The notes: a model not told the origin generated them from the sequence alone. DNA of 64,000 bases from Gimesia benthica (GCF_009720525.1 NZ_CP043930.1:5240501-5304500); one strand, 5' to 3'; counted from the stretch's first letter, positions 1 through 10,339 are shown. A program made the numbers and translations.

Positions 1-734
1 ATCCCTGCAGGGTTTTTGAGATAGTTCACCGGATCGCCGGTCGAATTGAACTGAACTCCCTGATACCGACTGGGAAGAAAGCCGGTTCCCCACTGTCGCG
101 AAGCAATCGGTTGTGGATTACGTCCGCCGACACTGGTCAATACCACGAAGCCGGGAAGTTCTTCGGTCTCACTTCCCAGTCCATAAGTGACCCAGGAACC
201 CATTGACGGTCGACCGCTGATCGCCGTGCCTGTGTTCATGAAGGTGTGCGCGGGATCGTGATTGATCTGCTCAGTGACCATCGAACGCACGATGCAGATA
301 TCATCAGCGATTTTGGCAGTCCAGGGGAGAAAGTCGCTGATCTCCTGGCCGTTCTCGCCGTACTTGCGAAACTTGGTCAGTGGTCCCTGGCACTTGAGAT
401 CGCGACCCTGCAGCTGGGCAATGGGTTGTCCTTTGGTATAACTTTCCGGAAAAGGCTTCCCATCCATTTCCGCCAGCTTGGGTTTGTAATCGAAGGTCTC
501 CAGATGAGTCGGTCCCCCCGCCATGCAGAGAAAGATCACCCGTTTCGCTTTGGGGGCGAAGTGCGGCAGACCGGGTAGGCCATCACTGGCCGTTGTCACC
601 GTTTTCGATTTCGCTACAGCCAGACTATCGCGGGTGAGCAGCGATCCCAGTGCCGCCGATCCCAGCCCAACGCCGGAACGGGAGAGAAAGGTACGCCGAT
701 TCAAATGTGTCTGTAATTGATTGAAGTCGAACAT
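1..734 (-). CDS. DUF1501 domain protein, C-terminus beyond window
   Basis: The first ~244 residues are inside the window; the frame runs off the left edge. The N-terminus has a twin-arginine type leader (RRTFLSRSG, followed by a small-residue hydrophobic stretch), so export by Tat is likely. The motif FLCMAGGPTHLETFDYKP is the usual start of the DUF1501 domain, an alkaline-phosphatase-fold family abundant in planctomycetes. The ATG at 734 has a GAGGA ribosome site 8 bases upstream and lies 4 bases after the stop of the DUF1549/1553 gene, so the two are co-transcribed. That pairing is characteristic of planctomycetes. The substrate is not known. Confidence 0.88.
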   Translation of the reverse strand, partial: MFDFNQLQTHLNRRTFLSRSGVGLGSAALGSLLTRDSLAVAKSKTVTTASDGLPGLPHFAPKAKRVIFLCMAGGPTHLETFDYKPKLAEMDGKPFPESYTKGQPIAQLQGRDLKCQGPLTKFRKYGENGQEISDFLPWTAKIADDICIVRSMVTEQINHDPAHTFMNTGTAISGRPSMGSWVTYGLGSETEELPGFVVLTSVGGRNPQPIASRQWGTGFLPSRYQGVQFNSTGDPVNYLKNPAG

Positions 735-738
735 CTTC

Positions 739-3171
739 TTAGTTCCTCGTCACCACTTCATTCAGGTTGAGCAGAGCCCGTGTGACCTCCGTCCAGGCCG
801 CGAGTTCAACCGCTTCCAGGTTGGCTTCGGTTTTAGTGAGACCGGTGCTGGTCAGAGCCTGGGCCTCTTTTGTCCGATCAGCAAACGCACGCCGGTTCGA
901 GTTCAGCAGGTCCTGCAGCACTTCGACCTCGTACGATTCCGGTTCGCGTGACGTCGCCTGCGTGAAGGCAAAGTTGATACGGCTTTGATCGGATTTACCG
1001 CCCTGCTGGATCACATGTGCCGCGAAAACGCGGGCTGCTTCAATAAATGTAGGATCGTTAAGCAAGGTCATCGCAGCGATCGGGGTGTTCGAACGAGGCC
1101 GCTGCGCCGTACATTCTTCGCGACTGGGAGCATCAAAGGCTTTGAGCATCGGATGCAGGAACTGACGCTGCCAATGCATGTAGACTCCGCGTCGCCATTG
1201 TCGTTCGTCCTGATGCGACACATATTTTCGCTTCGGAAAATTCAAATGTCGATAGTACCCTGCAGGCTGATACGGCTTCACGCTCGGGCCACCAATCTCG
1301 GTCACCAGAAGACCGCTGATCGCCAGGGCGTTATCGCGGATCATCTCAGCAGGCAGACGGAAGCGGGCCTGGCGGTCGAGGCGTCTGTTGAAGGGATCGG
1401 TTTTCCGCTGTTCGGGAGTTTCCAGTGACGACTGGCGGTAGGCGCGGCTCATGACGATGAATTTCACCATCTGTTTGATGTCCCACTCATCTTCGAAAAA
1501 CTTGATCGCCAGTTGATCGAGCAGTTCAGGGTAATGCGGTGGCCCTCCCTGTCCTCCAAAGTCGTCCAGCACTGGTGCAATCCCTCGGCCAAAGAACAGA
1601 TACCAGAATCGGTTTGTCATCACGCGGGCCATCAGCGGGCCATATCCGTCTTTGGCTGAGAGCCAGTTGGCCAGGTCCAGTCGCGTGGGACGCTCATGGT
1701 CTGTTTTAATCTGTCCCATGAATTCCGGGATCGCGGGCTGGACCACAGGGCCACTTTCATCCAGCCAGTTACCACGGGGTAAAATTCGTATTTCGCGGGG
1801 TTTGATTGAAACGGTGATCATGGTTTTGACCGCACCGCGATCGATGGCCTCCCGCTCTTTTTTCAGGGGCCCCAACTGCTTATTCAGCTTACCCATCTGT
1901 TTGAGCTTCTGCTCTTTTTCCTCCGACGACTGTTTCTGGATATCCGGACTGGAAATGGCTTTCAACTTATCCTGGATGGATTTGATTTTGGCGTCGAGTC
2001 TGGCAATTTTCTGTTTTTCCTCTTCAGAGTACAGAAAGATTTCCGGTTCACGAATCGTCGGAATACGGTCAGCTCCCCGTTTCAGATGCTGGTCTTCATC
2101 AATATCCGCGAAGAAGGCGACCATCGAATAAAAGTCTTTCGCGGTATACGGATCATATTTGTGATCGTGGCACTGGCAGCAGCCCATCGTGGCTCCCATC
2201 CAGACTCCCGAGAAGTTGCGAATCCGGTCGGCAGCGTAGATCGCCAGATACTCTTTCCGCTGGACACCCCCTTCGTGGGATGTCTGCAGAACGCGGTTGT
2301 ATCCGGTCGCGATTTTCTGTTGTAAGCTGGGATCAGGCAGCAGGTCACCTGCCAGTTGCTCACGGGTAAACTGATCAAAGGGCAGATTGTGATTGAAGGC
2401 GTCGATCACGTAATCCCGGTAAGGGGAAATGTGGTGATCCTGGTCGCCGTGGTATCCCACCGTATCTGCAAAGCGGACCAGATCCAGCCAGTACATCGCC
2501 ATCCGTTCGCCATAATGCGGCGATGCCAGCAGGCGATCAACCTGCTTTTCATATGCAGAGGGACTCTCATCCTTCACAAATGCGTCGACTTCTGCCCGCG
2601 TGGGCGGCAGTCCGGTCAGGTCGAAACTCAGGCGACGGAGTAGAGTAATTTTGTCTGCCTCCGGCGACGGTTTCAGTCCCTGCTCTTCCAGGCGTGAGAG
2701 GACGAAATTGTCAATCCAGTTCACGGGCCACTGCTGGTCTTTGACTTGAGGGACCGGGCTGGCATGGGGTTTGACATACGCCCAGTGTTGCGACCATTGT
2801 GCGCCTTCAGCGATCCATTGTTTGAACAGTTCGATCTCTTCACTCGTCAGTTTCTTGCCTGAGTCGGCAGGAGGCATGACGGTGTCTGCATCGTGACTGG
2901 AAATCCGTGCGAAGAGCTCACTCTGGTCCGGCTGCCCGGGATGGATGATGGCCGTTTCAGAGGTAGAATTCAGACCGGTTTCCTGATCGAGCCGCAAGTC
3001 GGCTTCGCGATGCTCCGCATCGGGGCCGTGACAGTGGAAACAGTTCCGGGAAAGGATCGGTCGGATGTCTCGGTTGAAATTGACCTGGGGAGGTCCGGCG
3101 TTTGCCTGTACGGGGAGCGTGAATAACGCCAGCAGAGTGATGCCTGGAAAACAGCGCAAGACTCGCAACAT
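739..3171 (-). CDS. DUF1549/DUF1553 protein with N-terminal heme-binding PSCyt1 domain
   Basis: An 810-residue exported protein. Residues 1-25 form a signal peptide. A c-type heme motif C44-x2-C47-H48 (RNCFHCHGPD) marks the planctomycete cytochrome PSCyt1 domain. DUF1549 follows at roughly 145-360 and includes a second CxCH-type motif (GCCQCHDHKYDP). A charged coiled-coil stretch lies at about 390-445, and DUF1553 at about 500-780. The family is nearly restricted to Planctomycetota and Verrucomicrobiota and is often linked to polysaccharide use, but its reaction is unknown. It is the first gene of a two-gene operon with the DUF1501 gene. Confidence 0.92.
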   Translation of the reverse strand: MLRVLRCFPGITLLALFTLPVQANAGPPQVNFNRDIRPILSRNCFHCHGPDAEHREADLRLDQETGLNSTSETAIIHPGQPDQSELFARISSHDADTVMPPADSGKKLTSEEIELFKQWIAEGAQWSQHWAYVKPHASPVPQVKDQQWPVNWIDNFVLSRLEEQGLKPSPEADKITLLRRLSFDLTGLPPTRAEVDAFVKDESPSAYEKQVDRLLASPHYGERMAMYWLDLVRFADTVGYHGDQDHHISPYRDYVIDAFNHNLPFDQFTREQLAGDLLPDPSLQQKIATGYNRVLQTSHEGGVQRKEYLAIYAADRIRNFSGVWMGATMGCCQCHDHKYDPYTAKDFYSMVAFFADIDEDQHLKRGADRIPTIREPEIFLYSEEEKQKIARLDAKIKSIQDKLKAISSPDIQKQSSEEKEQKLKQMGKLNKQLGPLKKEREAIDRGAVKTMITVSIKPREIRILPRGNWLDESGPVVQPAIPEFMGQIKTDHERPTRLDLANWLSAKDGYGPLMARVMTNRFWYLFFGRGIAPVLDDFGGQGGPPHYPELLDQLAIKFFEDEWDIKQMVKFIVMSRAYRQSSLETPEQRKTDPFNRRLDRQARFRLPAEMIRDNALAISGLLVTEIGGPSVKPYQPAGYYRHLNFPKRKYVSHQDERQWRRGVYMHWQRQFLHPMLKAFDAPSREECTAQRPRSNTPIAAMTLLNDPTFIEAARVFAAHVIQQGGKSDQSRINFAFTQATSREPESYEVEVLQDLLNSNRRAFADRTKEAQALTSTGLTKTEANLEAVELAAWTEVTRALLNLNEVVTRN

Positions 3172-3538
3172 GGTAATTCGCCCTCAGTCGAATACACGAG
3201 AGAAGTGCCGGGAGGCAGCGAGCCCGGATTACCTGGCACATCAAACGCGAGGAAAACTGGTTTGGTGTTACCGGTCCGTAACGAATCGAGTTAACGGTAG
3301 CCGGACAAACAACATCCGGCAGGTAGGAACATGTTGGACAGAGAGAGGAATTTCTTCAGCCCTGACCTAATCATATCAGTCGCTCCGGGCACCTGCAACA
3401 AGGGTTCTCGGCTTTGCTGCCGAAAAACAGTGGGGCAAAACTTGACAATCGCCGGCGATCTCACGAACTTCAAAAGAGCAGCGGTGTCATAGCGGTATCG
3501 CTCACTCCCGACATTTTCATTCAATACAGGTTCCGAAA

Positions 3539-4516
3539 ATGCAAGCTCCAACGTTTCAGGATATCCAGGAGGCCCTCCCCCGCGTGAGAGAGGTGCTGGC
3601 ACCCACTCCCCTTTTCGAATGGCCTGGCTTGGGTCAGTTAACGGGCACTCGACTATTCCTGAAACACGAAAACCACCAGCCGGTCGGTGCGTTCAAAGTG
3701 CGTGGCGGTATTAACCTGGTGAGTACCCTGTCTGACGCAGAGCGTGAAGCAGGTATCATGGGCTGTTCGACCGGCAATCATGGTCAGTCCCTGGCATTCG
3801 CGGCCCGCAGATTTGGTATCAAGTGTACGATCGTGGTCCCGCGACATAATAATCCCGACAAAGTCCGCGCTATCCAGATGCTGGGTGCTGAAATCATTGA
3901 GGCGGGTGAAGACTTCAATGAAGCCAAACACTATCTGGAAACCGAACTGGTCGATGGGAAGCGACGTTACGTGCACTCGGCCAATGAACCCAAGCTGATT
4001 GCAGGCGTGGGAACCCAGGGCATCGAAATCTTTGAAACCCTGCCCGATCCGGATGTGGTCATTGTGCCGGTGGGGATGGGCAGCGGTGTCTGTGGCACGG
4101 GCATCGTTGCGAAACACCTGCATCCCCAAACGGAAGTTATCGCGGTGCAGGCAGAGAATGCACCGGCAAATCAGCTTTCTTGGAAAGCAGGCAGCCCGCA
4201 GACAACCGAGACCGCACAGACCTGGGCGGAAGGAGTCGCGACCCGCGCTGGAGCCGAGCTGACACAACAGATCATGCAGTCGGTGGTCGATGACTTTCTA
4301 CTGGTCGGCGAAGATGAGATGCGGCTGGCGGCTTACCACATTCTCAAAGAGACCCACAACCTTGCCGAAGGAGCCGGTGCAGCGGCGCTGGCAGCTGTCT
4401 TGAAATATCAAGATCGGTTTGCGGGTAAAAAGGTGGTGGCGGTCCTCAGTGGTGGCAATCTGAATCTTGCTGAACTCCCGGAGATTTTGCGGCTCGGCTC
4501 CGAACAATCCGCATGA
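3539..4516 (+). CDS. Threonine/serine dehydratase-type PLP enzyme
   Basis: A 325-residue fold-type II PLP enzyme. The Schiff-base lysine is K53 in GAFKVRGG. The phosphate or substrate loop STGNHGQSLAFAA lies near residue 80, and the glycine-rich PLP-phosphate site VPVGMGSGVCGTG near 178. No ACT regulatory domain follows, so this resembles catabolic threonine dehydratase or serine racemase rather than biosynthetic IlvA. The expected reaction is deamination of L-threonine or L-serine to a 2-oxoacid and ammonia in the cytoplasm. It is probably its own transcription unit: divergent from the DUF1549 gene, with about 180 bases before the next gene. Exact substrate is uncertain. Confidence 0.88.
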   Translation: MQAPTFQDIQEALPRVREVLAPTPLFEWPGLGQLTGTRLFLKHENHQPVGAFKVRGGINLVSTLSDAEREAGIMGCSTGNHGQSLAFAARRFGIKCTIVVPRHNNPDKVRAIQMLGAEIIEAGEDFNEAKHYLETELVDGKRRYVHSANEPKLIAGVGTQGIEIFETLPDPDVVIVPVGMGSGVCGTGIVAKHLHPQTEVIAVQAENAPANQLSWKAGSPQTTETAQTWAEGVATRAGAELTQQIMQSVVDDFLLVGEDEMRLAAYHILKETHNLAEGAGAAALAAVLKYQDRFAGKKVVAVLSGGNLNLAELPEILRLGSEQSA

Positions 4517-4693
4517 ATTGAATTCTTTAACGCGCAATAAAACTAAAGCTCATTTATTTAATCCAGGCCCGCGAATTCGCTTTAGCGTTGGATTGGAATT
4601 CCCTCGCGGTAATTGTTACCGTAAATGTCAAACCCGGAGTGTCGCTGGACTATCCGGATTTGATCCTGCAAAACAGATCCTGCGAGGGAAAAA

Positions 4694-5461
4694 ATGAGAT
4701 TTCGAGATCGCGTCGTGATTGTCACCGGTGGCAGCAAGGGGATCGGCGAAGGCTGTTCCCGTGTCTTTTGTGCAGAGGGTGGCCACGTGGCGATACTGGC
4801 CCGGGGCATTCAGGCAGGTCAGGCACTGGCTCGCGAACTGAACGAAGCCGGCCCCGGAAAAGCGATGTTCGTGCAATGCGATGTCGGTGAGCACGAACAG
4901 CTCCGCTCCGCAATCGAACTGGTCGTCGAACAGTATGGACGACTTGACTGCATCATCAATAATGCCGGCGTGCATCCGCCCGCGATGTCCCTGGAAGAAA
5001 CCAGCATCGAAGAGATGGAACAGTTGATGCGCGTCAACTTTCTGAGCACCTTCGCGGGGGCCAAATACGCGTTACCCCACTTGCGGAAAACCAAAGGGAC
5101 GATCATCAATATGTCGTCGATTACCGCAGTTCTGGGGCAGCATCACTCAACGGCTTACTGCTCCACCAAAGGCGCGCAGGTCAGCTTTACCAAATCACTG
5201 GCGATTGAGCTGGGCGAAGCAGGCATCCGCGTGAATGCGATTCTTCCCAGTAATATCGACACACCACTGATGCACGACTGGGCAGCGACACTGCCCGATC
5301 CCCAGACCGCTCTGAAACGAGTTGCTGATCTGCAGGTCTTCAAGCGGATGGGAACCATCGAAGAGATGGGTAAACTGGCTTTGTTCCTGGCCACTGAGGA
5401 TTCCAGTTTTATTACCGGACAGGCCATTGAAGCCGAAGGGGGCGCCAGCCTCGATTACTGA
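4694..5461 (+). CDS. SDR family oxidoreductase
   Basis: A 255-residue classical short-chain dehydrogenase/reductase, the usual family length. The Rossmann cofactor loop TGGSKGIG spans residues 11-18, NNAG lies near 90, and the catalytic Ser (INMSSI, ~142) and Tyr-x3-Lys (AYCSTKGA, ~155-160) are in place. The C-terminal signature FITGQAIEAEGGAS is typical of glucose-1-dehydrogenase or 3-oxoacyl-reductase-like members. Substrate cannot be told from sequence. It is a cytoplasmic enzyme. A GCGAGG ribosome site lies just ahead of the ATG. Neighbours on both sides are metabolic genes on the same strand, but spacing of ~100-180 bases leaves co-transcription open. Confidence 0.9.
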   Translation: MRFRDRVVIVTGGSKGIGEGCSRVFCAEGGHVAILARGIQAGQALARELNEAGPGKAMFVQCDVGEHEQLRSAIELVVEQYGRLDCIINNAGVHPPAMSLEETSIEEMEQLMRVNFLSTFAGAKYALPHLRKTKGTIINMSSITAVLGQHHSTAYCSTKGAQVSFTKSLAIELGEAGIRVNAILPSNIDTPLMHDWAATLPDPQTALKRVADLQVFKRMGTIEEMGKLALFLATEDSSFITGQAIEAEGGASLDY

Positions 5462-5559
5462 TCGCAGTTATCTGTGAAAACCGCTTTCCGGGCCTCATGG
5501 GGCTCAGATTCCGATTACCGATTATTAACTCAATTCAAGATAGATCACAGGAGTAAAGT

Positions 5560-6324
5560 ATGACTGGTCTGAAACGCGTTTTTCGTGTTCTCATTGTTTT
5601 AATGTTTCTGGGAACCGCATATCACACGTACGCCAACCTGGTCGAAGAATATAAAAATGGTCTGATCTGGGAAGAACCCAAGGTTGTGGAAACTGCCCCG
5701 CATCAGCCTCCATCCGATGCGATCGTCCTCTTCGATGGGAAGAATATGGATCAATGGAAGGGGGGCGACAAGTGGAAGATCAAAGACGGGTATGTCGTGG
5801 CTGACAAACAGAGCATCGAGACCAAACAGTCATTTGGCGACTGCCAGCTGCACATTGAATTTGCGACTCCAGCCAAAGTCGAAGGCAACGGCCAGGGGCG
5901 TGGCAACAGTGGTGTGTTTCTGATGGGAAATTATGAAGTCCAGATTCTCGATTCGTATGACAACAAAACCTACTTCGACGGTCAGGCTGCTGCCATCTAC
6001 AAGCAGTATCCGCCACTGGTGAATGCCTGCCGCAAACCAGGTGAATGGCAGTCTTACGACATCATTTTCAACGCGCCCCGTTTCAATGAGTACGGCCAGT
6101 TGATCAAGCCTGCATACCTGACCGTCATTCAGAACGGCGTTATCGTACAGAACCACACGGAACTGCAGGGGGCAACTTACTACCACCAGCCGCCCTTCTA
6201 TACGGCCCATGAAGATAAGCTGCCCATTGAGTTGCAGTTTCACAAGAATCCCGTCAAATTCCGGAATATCTGGATTCGCGAGCTGGCAGAAATTCATCCC
6301 GTCGGCTGTGTCTGTCCTGAGTAA
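5560..6324 (+). CDS. DUF1080 (3-keto-disaccharide hydrolase) family protein
   Basis: 254 residues. An N-terminal hydrophobic segment (VLIVLMFLGTAYHTYA, ~10-26) is a signal peptide or anchor. The DUF1080 domain begins at AIVLFDGKNMDQWKGG (~54) and contains the usual GNSGVFLMGNYEVQILDS stretch (~118) and the late FRNIWIREL element (~235). DUF1080 is a lectin-like jelly-roll fold; some members hydrolyse 3-keto-glycosides. It is very common in planctomycetes. Periplasmic location is inferred from the leader. The ATG is preceded by AGGAG. The next gene, a sugar kinase, starts 77 bases on, which fits a carbohydrate role but does not prove it. Confidence 0.88.
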   Translation: MTGLKRVFRVLIVLMFLGTAYHTYANLVEEYKNGLIWEEPKVVETAPHQPPSDAIVLFDGKNMDQWKGGDKWKIKDGYVVADKQSIETKQSFGDCQLHIEFATPAKVEGNGQGRGNSGVFLMGNYEVQILDSYDNKTYFDGQAAAIYKQYPPLVNACRKPGEWQSYDIIFNAPRFNEYGQLIKPAYLTVIQNGVIVQNHTELQGATYYHQPPFYTAHEDKLPIELQFHKNPVKFRNIWIRELAEIHPVGCVCPE

Positions 6325-6401
6325 AACTGTATGCTGAACCTGTCAGCAGTTTTCCGTTTCACTGCATAAGATGAACTGACCGAGAGAGAAGGAACCAAAG
6401 C

Positions 6402-7934
6402 ATGGCTGTTTTTCTGGGTGTGGATGTAGGAACCAGTGGTACCAAAACGCTGGCGATGCAGGAAGATGGAACCATTCTGGCGTCTGCGACGGAAGAGTAC
6501 CCGCTCTATAGTCCGCACCCCGGCTGGTCGGAACAGAACCCGGAAGACTGGTGGCAGGCAACAATCAAGAGTATTCGGAAGGTCCTCAAGACGGGCAAAA
6601 TCAAAGCCGCAGACGTCAAAGGCATCGGGTTGAGCGGGCAGATGCACGGCAGTGTGTTTCTGAATAAGAAATATGAAGTCATCCGCCCTGCTTTACTGTG
6701 GAATGATCAACGCACCGCAGCTGAGTGTGCGGAAATTGAACAGCGGGCCGGCGGTCGTAAAAAGCTGATCAAGCTGGTCGCCAATCCGGCCCTGACCGGT
6801 TTCACTGCGCCCAAGATTCTCTGGTTGCGGAATCATGAACCGAAACATTTCGACAAGACCGTTCAGGTTCTGCTGCCCAAAGACTATATCCGTTTCCGTC
6901 TGACCGGCGAATTCGCGACCGAAGTCAGCGACGCATCCGGTACTCTGCTGCTGGATGTCAAACAGCGGAACTGGAGTCGTCCTTTGTTGAGTAAGCTCGA
7001 ACTGGATGACAGTCTGCTGCCCGACGTTTATGAATCCGAAGATGTCAGCGGGCATCTGACCGCTGACGCAGCCGGTCTGCTGGGACTCTCCAAGGGAGTC
7101 GCAGTCGTCGGCGGTGGTGGAGACCAGGCTGCGGGAGCCGTGGGGAACGGTATCGTCAAAAAAGGTGTGATCTCGGCGACGATGGGAACCAGCGGCGTGG
7201 TCTTCGCACACAGCGATGAAGTACAGATCGATCCTGAAGGACGCGTGCATACGTTCTGCCATGCGGTGCGCGATAAGTGGCACGTCATGGGCGTGGTTCT
7301 TTCCGCCGGGGGAAGTCTGCAGTGGTATCGCAATCAGTTGTGCGAACAACAGGTGGCGGAGGCGAAACGCAAGAAGGTCGATCCTTATGAACTGATTTCC
7401 GCCCAGGCAGAGCAGGCGCCTCCCGGAAGCGAAGGCCTGTTCTTTCTGCCTTATCTCACCGGCGAGCGGACACCTCATGCCGATCCCGATGCGCGGGCTG
7501 CCTGGATTGGGCTGAGCTTAAGACATGGTCGCTCCCATCTGGGGCGGGCAGTCATGGAAGGTGCGACTTATGCGATGCGGGACTCGCTGGAAATTATCAA
7601 GGAATTGAATATTCCGGTCAGGGAAATTCGACTCTCGGGTGGTGGTGCCCGCAGCCCCTTCTGGAGACAGCTGCAGGCGGACATCTACGGTCAGAAGGTG
7701 GTAACCATCAACGCGGAAGAAGGACCAGCTTATGGGGTGGCGCTGCTGGCAGCTGCGGGAACCGGGGCCTATAAAGATGTGGTCGAAGCCTGTTCATCCA
7801 CCATTCGGGTGGTGCAGAGTACGAGCGTAAACTCAAAGGCGAAAGGCATCTACAACAAAGCCTATCCCGTTTTTCAGGGGCTCTACTCCTCACTTAAGGA
7901 GGATTTCCCCCGCATTAATCAGCTCTTAAAGTAG
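6402..7934 (+). CDS. xylB: Xylulokinase
   Basis: 510 residues, within the usual range for the FGGY sugar kinase family. The N-terminal ATP-phosphate loop is [12 protein letters not shown] (4-15). [14 protein letters not shown] (~75) contains the catalytic-region motif of xylulokinases. [20 protein letters not shown] (~350) and the C-terminal signature [20 protein letters not shown] (~410) match XylB closely. The expected reaction is ATP-dependent phosphorylation of D-xylulose to D-xylulose 5-phosphate, feeding the pentose phosphate pathway. A ribosome site AAGGAA lies 9 bases before the ATG. No xylose isomerase is adjacent, so another ketose substrate is possible. Confidence 0.92.
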   Translation: MAVFLGVDVGTSGTKTLAMQEDGTILASATEEYPLYSPHPGWSEQNPEDWWQATIKSIRKVLKTGKIKAADVKGIGLSGQMHGSVFLNKKYEVIRPALLWNDQRTAAECAEIEQRAGGRKKLIKLVANPALTGFTAPKILWLRNHEPKHFDKTVQVLLPKDYIRFRLTGEFATEVSDASGTLLLDVKQRNWSRPLLSKLELDDSLLPDVYESEDVSGHLTADAAGLLGLSKGVAVVGGGGDQAAGAVGNGIVKKGVISATMGTSGVVFAHSDEVQIDPEGRVHTFCHAVRDKWHVMGVVLSAGGSLQWYRNQLCEQQVAEAKRKKVDPYELISAQAEQAPPGSEGLFFLPYLTGERTPHADPDARAAWIGLSLRHGRSHLGRAVMEGATYAMRDSLEIIKELNIPVREIRLSGGGARSPFWRQLQADIYGQKVVTINAEEGPAYGVALLAAAGTGAYKDVVEACSSTIRVVQSTSVNSKAKGIYNKAYPVFQGLYSSLKEDFPRINQLLK

Positions 7935-8405
7935 GCTGGTGTCCACTAAGTCTACGGATTCCCGTAACTGAGAACAGTTTGCCCAATCAGGCCATCCGAC
8001 TTGGGAAACACCTGTTTCGCAACTATTTTACGTAAGTTCAATTGTGTAACTGAGGCGAAACAGTTAGTTTAAGATGGGAATGGACGCGTACTTTGTGACG
8101 AGTCTTGATGTCTGTATTTGGCCAATCCCCACTTACAGATTAGAGTTCTTCCAAGTCTGGCTTAACGGATGCCGAAATAATCCATGACAGGTCCCCATAC
8201 CCGACTGGATCAATATTGGATAGAGTGGTAGAAAAAGTCAGGCGACCTCCACTAATCCACATGCCTTCCCCAAGACAAATACAGAAAAATCGATTATATT
8301 CTAAACGCTTCAGCCAGGTTGAATGCTTCAGCTTACTGAAGGCGGGCAACACCACGACAGGCAGGCGTTGAATTGCGTTGATTAAGTGTAGGACACTCTC
8401 TGCAG
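7935..8405. other. Intergenic stretch with a doubtful minus-strand reading frame
   Basis: No gene I can defend. A minus-strand frame ending at 8140 gives a protein-like sequence (WISGGRLTFSTTLSNIDPVG, then GDLSWIISASVKPDLEEL). It is open well beyond its first GTG at 8355 and runs into the start of the sulfotransferase gene. It has no ribosome site, so it may be the remnant of a displaced gene. An inverted repeat CTGTTTCGC / GCGAAACAG (8012-8020 and 8055-8063) flanks an AT-rich stretch. No clear terminator follows xylB. Confidence 0.3.
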
Positions 8406-9569
8406 ATGACCAAACAATCGGTAAATAAAAATGGATCGACCCAGGGCCCGTTTTGCGTCTGGTCCGGCATCGATTTTGTCAACTTCGTCAAACTGATGCG
8501 GTTGCGTCCTACTATTCGCTGGTCCGGTATTTACCGTTTGATTTCTTCAGGCGTTCTGAGTCTTTCCAATTCCTGTTTGAGTGGACTCGAAAGCCTGATC
8601 TACAGTCGCAAAGTCAAGCAGACAAAACTCGAATCACCGGTCTTCATCATCGGTCACTGGCGGAGTGGCACCACGCTGCTGCATAACCTGATGTCGATGG
8701 ATCAGCAGTTTATCTATCCCAATATGGGAGCCATGCTGTTTCCCTCACACTTTCTGCTGACCGAACGCGTGCTGAAACATGTCGTTAAGCATCTGATTCC
8801 CAAACAGCGGCCGATGGACAATATGCCCGTCACCTGGGACCTGCCACAAGAAGATGAAACATCGATCCTGTTACTGCACCTGATGTCCCCCTACCTGGCG
8901 ATCGCGTTCAGTGATCAGCCCGAAGTCTATGATCGGTTTTATGAACTCGATCAGCTGACTCCCAAAGAAGACAAAGTCTGGCGGGATACCTTCCGCTACT
9001 TCATGCAGAAACTGACCTATCGCTCTGGTGGTAATAAGCGTGTGCTGTTGAAATCGCCGACACACACGTTTCGTATCCGTTTCCTGCTGGATATGTTCCC
9101 CGATGCCCGGTTCGTCTATATCCATCGCAACCCGTACAAGGTTTATAATTCGACATTGCACTTGCGGAAAACCATGTTTGGCGACAACGGCTTTGCCCCG
9201 CTCGACATGGAAAAACTTGAAGAGGATATGTCGAACATTTACGTCAATCACCTGCACGTTTACGAGCGGGATCGCCAGATTGTTCCGGAAGGACAATTAC
9301 ACGAAGTCAGCTTTGAAGATCTTACTGCCGATCCCGTGAGTGAACTGAAAAAAGTCTACGAGCATCTGAACCTGACCGGGTTTGAAGACCTGGAAAAGAA
9401 CATGCAGCCGTATTTGAAGGATCAGAAATCCTACAAGAAAAACAAATATGAAATGGACGCCACCCAGGAAAAGAAGATCTACGAACGCTGGCAGAAAGCC
9501 TTCGAGATGTTCGGCTACGAACGGCTGCCTTCCGATGCCCTCATCAAGAAAGCCCGTGTCGCTTCCTGA
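8406..9569 (+). CDS. Sulfotransferase family protein
   Basis: 387 residues. The PAPS-binding P-loop analogue PVFIIGHWRSGTTLLHNLM lies near residues 78-96 and the 3'-phosphate-binding motif FVYIHRNPYKVYNSTLHLRK near 235. These match Sulfotransfer_3-type enzymes that move sulfate from PAPS to carbohydrate or small-molecule acceptors. Hydrophobic residues near 30-65 could associate with the membrane, but no clear signal peptide is visible. Planctomycetes carry many sulfotransferases and sulfatases. The acceptor is unknown. The stop abuts the convergent gene's stop with no bases between. Confidence 0.88.
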   Translation: MTKQSVNKNGSTQGPFCVWSGIDFVNFVKLMRLRPTIRWSGIYRLISSGVLSLSNSCLSGLESLIYSRKVKQTKLESPVFIIGHWRSGTTLLHNLMSMDQQFIYPNMGAMLFPSHFLLTERVLKHVVKHLIPKQRPMDNMPVTWDLPQEDETSILLLHLMSPYLAIAFSDQPEVYDRFYELDQLTPKEDKVWRDTFRYFMQKLTYRSGGNKRVLLKSPTHTFRIRFLLDMFPDARFVYIHRNPYKVYNSTLHLRKTMFGDNGFAPLDMEKLEEDMSNIYVNHLHVYERDRQIVPEGQLHEVSFEDLTADPVSELKKVYEHLNLTGFEDLEKNMQPYLKDQKSYKKNKYEMDATQEKKIYERWQKAFEMFGYERLPSDALIKKARVAS

Positions 9570-10097
9570 TCACGCGTCTGACTGATCGTTATTCTCTTTC
9601 TCAGACGACTCTGATTTCCGGTGCTGTTTCTGTCTGAGTTCTGTCAGCTGCTTTTCCAGGATCCGCTGCTGGTCCTGAATCCGTGAGATCAACGTCGTCG
9701 AGCGGACGCGCGAGGCACTCATGTCAGCAATCGCGCTCAGGATCACCCAGAACGCGATCAGCAGGATACCGCCCCAGTAGACGGCGAAGAGCCCCGGGTA
9801 GGTCTTCCAGGGCATGTAGGGAGCATCGCCAATGACGATCAGGAAACCAATCAGGATCAGCAGTCCCGAGGTTTGCATCCGCCTGCGATATTGTTTGGAG
9901 AAGAACTGGTAGTCATCATCGCTCAGTTCATCGTCATGCTGACGATGAAACCAGGAAGTGCGATGTAACTGAATCAATCCTGCTCCGAATAAAACCAGGA
10001 GTGTGCCGACAATAATGCCGGGAATTGTATCTGCCACAATGGGTACATCCTTGAGTGTTGATGGGGGAACCCCCTTGATCTGTTGAAATGTCGCCAT
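9570..10097 (-). CDS. Hypothetical membrane protein with C-terminal coiled coil
   Basis: 175 residues, family not recognised. Three membrane segments are visible: ~28-44 (PGIIVGTLLVLFGAGLI), ~77-92 (GLLILIGFLIVIGDA) and ~101-122 (GLFAVYWGGILLIAFWVILS). The last ~45 residues are charged and heptad-like (QDQQRILEKQLTELRQKQ), suggesting a cytoplasmic coiled coil. It lies between a convergent sulfotransferase and the cydAB operon on its own strand, 242 bases downstream of cydB. Function unknown. Confidence 0.7.
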   Translation of the reverse strand: MATFQQIKGVPPSTLKDVPIVADTIPGIIVGTLLVLFGAGLIQLHRTSWFHRQHDDELSDDDYQFFSKQYRRRMQTSGLLILIGFLIVIGDAPYMPWKTYPGLFAVYWGGILLIAFWVILSAIADMSASRVRSTTLISRIQDQQRILEKQLTELRQKQHRKSESSEKENNDQSDA

Positions 10098-10339
10098 TCC
10101 AATCTTCCCGTCTGCTCAGTTTCAAGTCTAACAAATTCGGTTTCAGATGAAACGCGTCCAGCGAAAATTTATTGTGCAGACCGGCTGAGGGAGGAAACAT
10201 GGAGAAAACGGCGAAGCAGACATTTTGTCCGGATTGAAAACAGGCTGACTGGGATGCAGGGATTTGTTGTTTTTCAGCAACATTTTCCTACGCTTCTGGG
10301 AATCGGAGTTGATGCGGACAGCAATCCTTCCTGGTGATT

